Positions 1-6,543 of a DNA stretch of 15,385 nt are shown here, in pieces. A program made the translations under genes and the position numbers. The DNA is taken from positions 1-15,385 of the forward strand of contig DLBF01000139.1 of NCBI GenBank assembly GCA_002494215.1, in the 5' to 3' direction. Every line of letters starts with the position of its first letter. Within the stretch, counting starts at the first letter, position 1. The stretch is from Prevotellaceae bacterium UBA7028 (GTDB taxonomy: Bacteria; Bacteroidota; Bacteroidia; Bacteroidales; Bacteroidaceae). The notes under the pieces were generated by a model. That model saw only the letters and a program-made list of their open reading frames with translations, was not told the DNA's origin and ran no database searches.

Positions 1-1311
1 AGCACAGCGGCCACAACCTATACATGAATCATAATTGAACTTTGGATATACAATGGTTGCGCGATCCAAATGGCTGGGGGGAGTGAACGATGGCAGTTGC
101 TCACCTACTAATTGCTGTAGCTCGGTAACACCACACTTGGTCATATAACGCTGAAGACCAAGTGTCAGGTCATCAATGATACGATAGCCATATTGCATAA
201 CGGCTGTGCAGACCTGTACGTTGTTACAGCCCAACTGAATAAACTCTAACGCGTCGCGCCATGTCTCGATGCCACCTATACCGCTGTACTGGATATTCTT
301 CATAATGGGATTCTTCACCATTGCCAGGATATGACGAAGGGCTATGGGCTTGACGGCTCGACCCGAAAGTCCTGAACCTGTCTGACAACCACTCACTTCG
401 GAGCCTTCGCCCATCGTTACGCTTTTGATGGTGTTGATGGCAGATATGGCATCTGCCCCAGCAAAATAGGCTCCCATGGCAGGTTCTGAGATGTGAGCTA
501 TGTTGGGTGTCATCTTAGGAATGACGGGAATATTCACGCTACGCTTAACATAAGCCGTGAAGAAGGTTACCAATTCGGGGTCTTGACCCACATCGGAGCC
601 CATACCCGTCTGACGCATCTGGGGGCAGGAATAGTTCAGTTCTACAGCATCGCAACCGGCTTCCTCTGCCATCTTGGCCAGCTGAATCCAGTCTTCTTCG
701 TTCTGTCCCATGATAGAAGCTATGACAACCTTCGTCGGGTAGTTTTTCTTCAGTCGCTTCAGGATATCGAAATCTACTTCCACGGGGTTTTCGCTCAGCT
801 GCTCCATGTTGCGGAAAGCATAGAAGTTACCGTGCCCGCCAACATCATGAACTGCATCAAAGCGGGGCGAAACCTCTCTGATGTCTTGCAGGCAGATGGT
901 CTTGTAGAAGACACCAGCCCATCCCATGTCAAAGGCTCGCGCTACCATCTCGTAGTTGGTGCAGATGGCTGACGAAGCCAGGAAGAAAGGGTTCTCGCAA
1001 TGTATGCCGCAGAAGTCGATAGCGAGAGAGGGCATTGCATTGTTTGTTGATGCGGAATCGAAACACAGCGTTTGAGCTATCTCGCATATTCGTATGGGAC
1101 GGTCGTAATGGATACAGGCCTTCTCTGCTGCCTCCAGTTCCTCTGCAGAACATTTTGCAATCCATTGGCCAGCCCATTTCTCGTTGCCAAAGCGGATGGC
1201 TCTGATGGCACGAGCGGGGTCACCGTTCTTACATCCCTTGCTGCATGGAGCGTCTTTACATAGAAGGCAGCGCATGGCCTCTTCCTGTAGTCTTAAACCT
1301 TTCTGTTTCAT
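1..1311 (-). CDS. preA: PreA-like dihydropyrimidine dehydrogenase subunit, 3' end cut by window edge
   Basis: The frame is open for 437 codons from the ATG at 1311 to the left edge with no stop, so the C-terminus is missing. Residues 95-400 are the FMN-binding TIM barrel of the dihydropyrimidine/dihydroorotate dehydrogenase family: 'ELNYSCPQ' carries the likely catalytic Cys229, 'SGLSGRAVKPIALR' is near 314-326, and 'YSGIGGI' is near 342. A ferredoxin-type motif CxxCxxC (C430, C433, C436) begins at the edge, as in PreA. Unlike stand-alone PreA, the first 30 residues hold a CxxCxxxxCxxxC quartet (C15, C18, C23, C27) resembling the N-terminal Fe-S domain of PreT/GltD and of eukaryotic DPD. By family, the enzyme reduces uracil or thymine with electrons from a PreT-type flavoprotein, which is not seen here. 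It starts 19 bp after the transporter-phosphatase gene and is probably co-transcribed with it. M13 is a possible alternative start but would still keep the quartet. Confidence 0.85.
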   Translation of the reverse strand, partial: MKQKGLRLQEEAMRCLLCKDAPCSKGCKNGDPARAIRAIRFGNEKWAGQWIAKCSAEELEAAEKACIHYDRPIRICEIAQTLCFDSASTNNAMPSLAIDFCGIHCENPFFLASSAICTNYEMVARAFDMGWAGVFYKTICLQDIREVSPRFDAVHDVGGHGNFYAFRNMEQLSENPVEVDFDILKRLKKNYPTKVVIASIMGQNEEDWIQLAKMAEEAGCDAVELNYSCPQMRQTGMGSDVGQDPELVTFFTAYVKRSVNIPVIPKMTPNIAHISEPAMGAYFAGADAISAINTIKSVTMGEGSEVSGCQTGSGLSGRAVKPIALRHILAMVKNPIMKNIQYSGIGGIETWRDALEFIQLGCNNVQVCTAVMQYGYRIIDDLTLGLQRYMTKCGVTELQQLVGEQLPSFTPPSHLDRATIVYPKFNYDSCIGCGRCA

Positions 1312-1330
1312 GGTCTTGGCTATTATTTGA

Positions 1331-2896
1331 TTAATTCTTTATTAAATTCAAAATCTCTTCAGCAGAATCCACAACCGTAAGGCCATCGATGCCTTTCATG
1401 GGACGATAGCCCCAGCTGACGGCAATGGCACGGATGCCGCTATTCTGGGCTGTCTGCATGTCTGTCTGCGAGTCGCCCACCATCAGGGCATTCTCCTTCC
1501 GCACGCCAGTCTTCTGCAATACCTCCTGCACAATCTCAGGGTTGGGTTTTAGGGGGAAACCGGGTCGGTTGCCCAGAATCGCTACGAAGGGGATGTTAGG
1601 GAAGAACTTCTTTATGAGACGTTCTGTTCCCTCCTGAAACTTGTTCGAGGCCACAGCCATTAGCACGCCATCTTTATGCAGCTGATTCAGTAACTCCTGC
1701 ATTCCTGCATAGGGCTGTGTGTGCTCGTCTATATGGTCTGTGTAGTAAGCCTTGAAATCCTTCAGAACATCGTTCACCATATTATCATCCTCCTTGTAGT
1801 TGTCGGGTAACGCACGTTTCACCAGGTTGCGAACTCCGTTACCCACCATCATCATGTATTCGTCGTGTGTGTGCAGGGGGAATCCGCGCAGTTGCATAGC
1901 GTGGTTAACAGCCTCGCTGAGGTCATCTATCGTATTAAGTAAGGTGCCGTCCAGATCGAACACCACCAGTTTGCGCTCCCTCCTTGCATAAAGACGCGCC
2001 ACGAAGGATCCGCTGATATTATGCCATACACTGAATATGGCTCCAGGGATGGTGGCAAGGGGATAGGCAGCAAAATGAAGTGTAGCCAAACTGCTGGCCA
2101 GTCCTGAGTTCTGCATACCTACCTCAATCGAGATAGCCCGCTTCTTGGGGTCTGTGAGCCCTAACAGTCGTCCTATCAGATAGCCCAGGCTTAAGCCAAA
2201 GATGTTATGCAGCATAACCACCAAGATTACCAGCATGCCGCCCATCAACAATTTATCTGCATTGTGAGAAACAACGATGCCCACCGTTACAGCTATTGCA
2301 ATGGAGGAGAAGGCTGGCAGGTAAGGAGCCACGCTTTGTGTTATTTGGGGAAGGAAATGCTGGCAGAGCAGACCAAAGATAATAGGTGCTATCACCACAT
2401 AGACAATGCTCAGCAGCATGCCAACGGTATCTACTTCGACCATCGTTCCCGCCATCAGCCAGACCAACAGGGGGGTGAGTAGGGGAGCCAGCAGGGTAGA
2501 AGTGGCGGTCATACCTACGGATAAAGCCAAATCACCCTTGGCCAGATAGGTTATGACGTTAGAGGCTGTACCGCCTGGGCAACAGCCCACAAGGATAACA
2601 CCCAGCGCCAACTCCTTGGGAAGGGAGAAGGCCCACGTCAGTCCTAATGCCAGTAGCGGCATAATCGTGAATTGAGCCAGACAGCCTATCAGTATATCCT
2701 TGGGACGGCTTAATACGATACGGAAATCCTGTGGCGAAAGTGTTAGTCCCATGCCGAACATAATAACGCCCAGCATAGGATTGATGGCCCATGTGTCAAT
2801 CCACAGGAACGATGCAGGCCACAACAAAGACAGGGCTGCCACCACCAACACGAGCATCCCCATATAATCTGATATGTAACGAGCGAGGTTCTTCAT
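1331..2896 (-). CDS. BASS-family transporter fused to phosphoglycolate phosphatase-like HAD hydrolase
   Basis: This is one uninterrupted 521-residue frame with two complete domains. Residues 10-300 are a hydrophobic BASS-type (bile acid:sodium symporter) transporter with the hallmark 'GCCPGGTASNVITYLAKGD' (104-122) and 'EVGMQNSGLA' (258-267) segments that line the Na+ sites in this fold. Residues 308-521 are a HAD hydrolase with motif I DLDGT (D314, D316), motif II S417 in 'ASN', motif III K450 before 'PNPE', and motif IV GDSQTD (D475, D479). The cap and length resemble Gph phosphoglycolate phosphatase. The join ('RRERKLVVFDLDG') has almost no linker. A BASS domain of ten helices would leave the phosphatase in the cytoplasm. 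BASS proteins move organic anions; which one is unknown here. A good Shine-Dalgarno (AAAGGAGG) sits 5 bases before the ATG. Both active sites look intact, so this is not a decayed read-through. The alternative is two separately acting domains joined by chance stop loss. Confidence 0.9.
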   Translation of the reverse strand: MKNLARYISDYMGMLVLVVAALSLLWPASFLWIDTWAINPMLGVIMFGMGLTLSPQDFRIVLSRPKDILIGCLAQFTIMPLLALGLTWAFSLPKELALGVILVGCCPGGTASNVITYLAKGDLALSVGMTATSTLLAPLLTPLLVWLMAGTMVEVDTVGMLLSIVYVVIAPIIFGLLCQHFLPQITQSVAPYLPAFSSIAIAVTVGIVVSHNADKLLMGGMLVILVVMLHNIFGLSLGYLIGRLLGLTDPKKRAISIEVGMQNSGLASSLATLHFAAYPLATIPGAIFSVWHNISGSFVARLYARRERKLVVFDLDGTLLNTIDDLSEAVNHAMQLRGFPLHTHDEYMMMVGNGVRNLVKRALPDNYKEDDNMVNDVLKDFKAYYTDHIDEHTQPYAGMQELLNQLHKDGVLMAVASNKFQEGTERLIKKFFPNIPFVAILGNRPGFPLKPNPEIVQEVLQKTGVRKENALMVGDSQTDMQTAQNSGIRAIAVSWGYRPMKGIDGLTVVDSAEEILNLIKN

Positions 2897-2935
2897 ATGC
2901 CCTCCTTTTTATGCATGTTTTGGTTTTATTTATTG

Positions 2936-2943
2936 CAAATATA
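2936..2943 (-). promoter_or_regulatory. Possible -7 element for the BASS-HAD gene
   Basis: The minus strand reads TATATTTG, which fits the Bacteroidetes -7 consensus TAnnTTTG. It lies 40 bp before the start codon. No TTTG is seen at the matching -33 position, so this is a weak call. Confidence 0.35.
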
Positions 2944-3055
2944 CATAAAATAAATGATATCCCATGTGAATCTCACAGAAAAAAAACGATTTTACGCGTG
3001 CAGAACAAACGTCCAGCCAGCTCGCTGACTATAACTCCCGAAACATAAATTATAT

Positions 3056-3097
3056 AAAAAAGATTCCCTCTTCGGCTCTCGCGAGGGGAAGAGGGAA
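3056..3097 (-). terminator. Rho-independent terminator after the sulfatase gene
   Basis: A perfect 10-bp stem, TTCCCTCTTC at 3064-3073 pairing with GAAGAGGGAA at 3088-3097, encloses a 14-base loop. On the minus strand it is followed by TC and six T residues (3061-3056, with one break at 3062). It lies 110 bp past the sulfatase stop codon and fits intrinsic termination of the leftward operon. Confidence 0.8.
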
Positions 3098-3207
3098 ATT
3101 CATCCTTAATGAGAAAAAACTACAACTATTAACTAAAAGCCATAACGGCTCATGTTCTATCTATAATTTGAGGATTATTGTTAGCTGATTATATTTTTTC
3201 ACTTAGT

Positions 3208-6192
3208 TTAGTCCTTGATTTTCAATAATCCGTTCTCTATTACAATTTGTCTGTTTTTGGGGGAATGTTTTATATCCACGGGGCGCCCCTGTAGGTCATA
3301 GACGCCTTCTGTAACTCTTCGAGGTTGCACGGAAGCAGATTGTTCGGGTATGCTTGTGATGATATCGTCCGATACCACATCGAGGGTCCAGAAGGAACGA
3401 TGGTTGGTGCCTGCAGCAGCAGCGTATGTCTGTACAAGGCAATCCGCCTGATTACTCTCGCCGCGCAGGTTGAGTCCTATGGTTCCCGATGAAAAGTCGT
3501 TAGGCGTAACAGAGGTGCAGGCGAATCCATATCGCCCGCCCTCCGTAGCCTGTGCTGCCACTCTGTATTCATTTCCTTCGGTGCCCATGTTGATAATTGT
3601 GCCAGAGTTTTTCTCGTAACTCTGAATGTAACGTCCGGTCTGTACGTTGCGGATATGGTAACAATGCGTATTGTTTGTGGGCTCGAAGGTCCAGTAGGCA
3701 GCCTCGCCAACCTTTCCTTCACAGGATATTCGGTTATCGCTCTCCATATTGTCAACCATATAGGCTGGCGTTCCGGAGAAGTTGCGTATAGTGTAGGCCT
3801 GATTCTTCAAAGGCCAGTTCTCGGCAGTTGGGTCGTCAGTATTTGCTTTAGGGTAGAAGGGGGTAGGGTCGAAGGTGTTGTCCCTGATTTGGCGTATCTG
3901 CTCAGCAGACAAAGCTCCCTTAAAGAACCATGCATCGTCTATGTAACCCTTGAAGTAGTCCTTGCCCGTCTTGTGTCCTCCTATTCGGAATCCGCCAGTG
4001 CAGGCTTCAAAAGAACCTGCCGGGATGGTGCAGTCTCTTTCTCCATTTATATAATAGGTAATACTCTGGTCAACGGGATTGCATACTATAGCTACATGTT
4101 GCCACGTGCCAGGCTTGGATGAGCCTGCTGTTGCCCGATGCTGAGTGCCACCCAGGAAGTTGTTGTAGAAGAAATCCGCAGTGCCACCTCCCGTCGGTGC
4201 CTCGGCACGTGCATAGAGGTAGATGCGTCCTGTACCTTCGTTGTCTTTCTGGGCAAGGATAATCTCGTCTCGAATGTAAAAACCATTCTCACTCTGGCTT
4301 CCTGCACCAGGAGCTGCTGTATTCTCGTTGTATATCCAGGCACAGAAAGTAGTCTGTGTTGTCTGGGTATTGAATATGCCGCTGGTATTGAGGTCGACAT
4401 ATTGTGCGTTTCCATTCAGATGGAGGGCATTTCCCAGTTTGCCCGTACCATAGGATACTCCGTTGGCACTTGGTGTCAGAACGTATTTGGATGGAGAGTC
4501 ATCGTTCAGATTATTGTCGAAAGGGTAGTGGAAGATAAGTTCCGTCTCCGTATCCTTAATATCTGCAGGAACATTTAGTCCAACACCTTGTGCCCAATTG
4601 TTCCATAGGGTTTTCAATTCGCGGACTTTCTCGGGATATTCAGCAGCAATATTGTTTGTCTCTGATAGGTCGTGTTCCAAATCAAACAGTTGCCACCCGC
4701 TATTGGCAAGAGCTGTCAGACGCCAGTTGCCCTTGCGGATAGCCTTGCCATTCTCGTGCTCCCAATATAGGGTGCGTTCATCCTCCCATTGGTCTTTATC
4801 CTGAAGCAGGGAGACGAAACTGCGAGCCTCGTCGCAGAGCGGATTAATCTTGTTCCCTCCGTAGAAAGAAGGATAGGATGCTCCGGCCAGTTCAAGACAC
4901 GTGGGCATAACATCCAGGAAGGTGCAGGGTTGGTTCGTGATAGAACCTTCCTTCTCCTTGGCCATACCTGCGGGCCAATGAACGATGGTGGGTGCAGCCG
5001 TTCCGCCATGGAACTGTGTTGTCTTCCAATAGCGGTAGGGTGTATTTACGGCACCTGCCCATCCCGTGTGCAGATAGTTATAGGTGAGCTGGCCGCCAGG
5101 GTTGGGTGAGTTATGTACTACCATTTGTCCGTCGCGTGTTCTGTCGTGACGGTCGAACTCGCCTATATTGTAGTTCTCGCTCGAAGCACCATTGTCCGAG
5201 GTAAAGATGATGATGGTATTGTCAAAGATACCTCTGCGTTTCAGCTCTGCGATGATTCGTCCGATGTTCTGGTCCACGCAGTCAATCATGGCGGCGTGTA
5301 CCTCCATGTTGGCCGACTGTAAGGCTTTATTTGTCTCGTTCTCCCACTTGCGCCCTGAAGCATTGGTAGCAGCGGGCATCTCGTCGGGATTGATAAGTCC
5401 CATCTCTATCATCTTTTGGTAGCGACGCTCACGCATAGCATCCCAACCATCATCGTACTTGCCCTTATACTTGGCAATATCCTGAGGCTTAGCCTGAACG
5501 GGCCAGTGTGGCTCTTGGAAGGCCACATACATAAAGAAGGGTTTGCCGTCGGCAGTCATCTCGTCCATCATATCGATGGCCTTGTCTGCCACATAGTCGG
5601 CATAATAGAAATCCTTGGGGATGCTATCGGTAAAGATCGCCTCCTCGTTGTGTACCAACGAGAAAGGGTCAAAGTGGTCCGTTACACCCCAGATGGTACC
5701 CCAGTGCTGGTCGAAACCTCTGTTGCAGGGATATGTCTCGATAGGAGCAAAAGGACGGTTGTTGAAATAGCTCTGGTGTGAGAGCCACTTCATCTGGTCA
5801 CTGTTGTTGCCAATTCCTTGGGTAAGAGAAAGATGCCACTTGCCACTCATGCCGGTATGGTAGCCAGCATCCTTCAGCGCTTCGGGAATTGTCACACAAT
5901 CACGCGTCAGACTTTGCCCCATACCTGTAATACCGACAGTCTGGGCATAGCGTCCTGTCAGCAATTGTGCTCGGCTGGGGCAGCTGCGTCCCGAGTTATA
6001 GAACTGAGTAAAGCGCATACCCCCTTCGGCAAGCGCATTCAGATTGGGACTTTCCACCTCACCTCCGAAACATTGTAGGTCGGAATAGCCCATGTCATCC
6101 ACCACGATGAGCATGATGTTAGGCTTTTGCTGGGCCATTCCCCCAGCAATCCCAACAGCAGGTAATGTGGCTAAGATACTTAATCTTTTCAT
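3208..6192 (-). CDS. Secreted Ser-type sulfatase with LamG-like and trefoil-like modules
   Basis: The protein has 994 residues. A signal peptide (1-20, ending GGMA) is followed by a type I sulfatase domain from about 24 to 540. The formylglycine motif is 'S70-C-P-S-R74 AQLLTGR': spacing to P72 and R74 makes S70 the converted residue, so it is a Ser-type sulfatase needing an anSME-type radical SAM maturase (not in the window). Likely metal and active-site residues are D32, D33, K118, H120, H229, D333 and N334. Residues 552-772 are a LamG/concanavalin-like beta-sandwich ('WQHVAIV', 'YINGE', 'GYIDDAWFF'). Residues 797-941 are a module shared with the protein encoded at 6544-7986. The tail 'VYDLQGRPV...' (963-994) resembles type IX secretion sorting ends, suggesting export through the outer membrane. 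It starts 33 bp after the small gene at 6226-6390. By family it removes sulfate from a glycan; the exact sugar and linkage cannot be read from sequence. Confidence 0.93.
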   Translation of the reverse strand: MKRLSILATLPAVGIAGGMAQQKPNIMLIVVDDMGYSDLQCFGGEVESPNLNALAEGGMRFTQFYNSGRSCPSRAQLLTGRYAQTVGITGMGQSLTRDCVTIPEALKDAGYHTGMSGKWHLSLTQGIGNNSDQMKWLSHQSYFNNRPFAPIETYPCNRGFDQHWGTIWGVTDHFDPFSLVHNEEAIFTDSIPKDFYYADYVADKAIDMMDEMTADGKPFFMYVAFQEPHWPVQAKPQDIAKYKGKYDDGWDAMRERRYQKMIEMGLINPDEMPAATNASGRKWENETNKALQSANMEVHAAMIDCVDQNIGRIIAELKRRGIFDNTIIIFTSDNGASSENYNIGEFDRHDRTRDGQMVVHNSPNPGGQLTYNYLHTGWAGAVNTPYRYWKTTQFHGGTAAPTIVHWPAGMAKEKEGSITNQPCTFLDVMPTCLELAGASYPSFYGGNKINPLCDEARSFVSLLQDKDQWEDERTLYWEHENGKAIRKGNWRLTALANSGWQLFDLEHDLSETNNIAAEYPEKVRELKTLWNNWAQGVGLNVPADIKDTETELIFHYPFDNNLNDDSPSKYVLTPSANGVSYGTGKLGNALHLNGNAQYVDLNTSGIFNTQTTQTTFCAWIYNENTAAPGAGSQSENGFYIRDEIILAQKDNEGTGRIYLYARAEAPTGGGTADFFYNNFLGGTQHRATAGSSKPGTWQHVAIVCNPVDQSITYYINGERDCTIPAGSFEACTGGFRIGGHKTGKDYFKGYIDDAWFFKGALSAEQIRQIRDNTFDPTPFYPKANTDDPTAENWPLKNQAYTIRNFSGTPAYMVDNMESDNRISCEGKVGEAAYWTFEPTNNTHCYHIRNVQTGRYIQSYEKNSGTIINMGTEGNEYRVAAQATEGGRYGFACTSVTPNDFSSGTIGLNLRGESNQADCLVQTYAAAAGTNHRSFWTLDVVSDDIITSIPEQSASVQPRRVTEGVYDLQGRPVDIKHSPKNRQIVIENGLLKIKD
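3370..3804 (-). repeat. Third copy of shared ~140-residue secreted module (in sulfatase)
   Basis: This encodes sulfatase residues 797-941. It shares the framework of the two copies at 7066-7485 and 7501-7923: an early 'TIRN' strand, 'YWTFEP', 'HIRNVQTGRYIQ', a 'MG....EYR' step, and the end block 'VQTYAA...GTNHRSFWTL'. The 'N..TGRY' and '.FW.L' steps recall ricin-type beta-trefoil subdomains. Sugar binding is inference. Confidence 0.75.
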
Positions 6193-6225
6193 TTCAATGC
6201 TATTTTTCTGAGATTGCTGGGGAAG

Positions 6226-6390
6226 TTACTCTTCGGGGTCGTTATCATCACCCCAAACAGCCCAGTCGGCCTCCTTTGTTAACGCACCACCGCCATCTAC
6301 TGTGGTGCCTTCATTGATTGGCAGACTCTCAGCCAACATATTGGCTACCAGAGCCTTTTCTACATGTGAATTAGGTTTAATATATTTCAT
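6226..6390 (-). CDS. 54-residue small protein upstream of sulfatase
   Basis: The frame runs from an ATG at 6390 to a TAA at 6226. It begins 'MKYIKPNSHVEKALVANMLA', continues with a Gly/Thr-rich middle ('TTVDGGG'), and ends in an acidic, Trp-containing tail ('DWAVWGDDNDPEE'). It sits between the two-repeat protein (153 bp upstream) and the sulfatase (33 bp downstream), all on the same strand, so co-transcription is likely. I recall short Prevotella proteins of the same plan, with an 'MK.Y.KP' start, a Met-Ala-rich centre and an acidic W-containing tail, annotated only as hypothetical; I know no formal family or function. It has no signal peptide or membrane segment. The short tight spacing and ordered composition argue for a real gene, but an untranslated leader cannot be excluded. 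Confidence 0.65.
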   Translation of the reverse strand: MKYIKPNSHVEKALVANMLAESLPINEGTTVDGGGALTKEADWAVWGDDNDPEE

Positions 6391-6412
6391 CTTTCTTTCT
6401 GTTTTTTTTTGT

Positions 6413-6457
6413 CCCCTCTCTTCCTCCCCGCTATGGGGGAGGTGGGTATCTGAGGGG
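6413..6457. repeat. Nested GC-rich inverted repeat in intergenic gap
   Basis: The inner arms are CCTCCCC (6423-6429) and GGGGAGG (6436-6442) with a 6-base loop. The outer arms are CCCCTC (6413-6418) and GAGGGG (6452-6457). It lies between the two-repeat protein and the small gene. There is no T-run downstream on the minus strand (it meets an A-run instead), so it does not look like an intrinsic terminator of that operon. It could act as an mRNA stability hairpin or be a repeated extragenic element. Confidence 0.6.
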
Positions 6458-6543
6458 TTAGGTCAATGGTTGGTATTATCAGCTTCTTCTTTTCTCCTAT
6501 TGGATAGAAAACTGGCAGAATTTGAGGTTTGTCTTTTTTTTGT

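Larger units (their letters stand above)
2897..3207. other. Intergenic gap between sulfatase and BASS-HAD genes
   Basis: These 311 bp hold a possible promoter for the leftward gene (2936-2943) and the terminator of the sulfatase operon (3056-3097). The stretches 2944-3055 and 3098-3207 are AT-rich, and I see no gene or RNA in them. Confidence 0.6.

Noticed and set aside
493..972. 159-residue open frame on the plus strand
   Set aside because: It lies wholly inside the PreA-like gene on the opposite strand and shows no family motif.
1960..1990. Possible frameshift joining two genes (transporter and phosphatase)
   Set aside because: The frame is continuous, both domains are complete in that frame, and no second start with a ribosome site is seen at the join.
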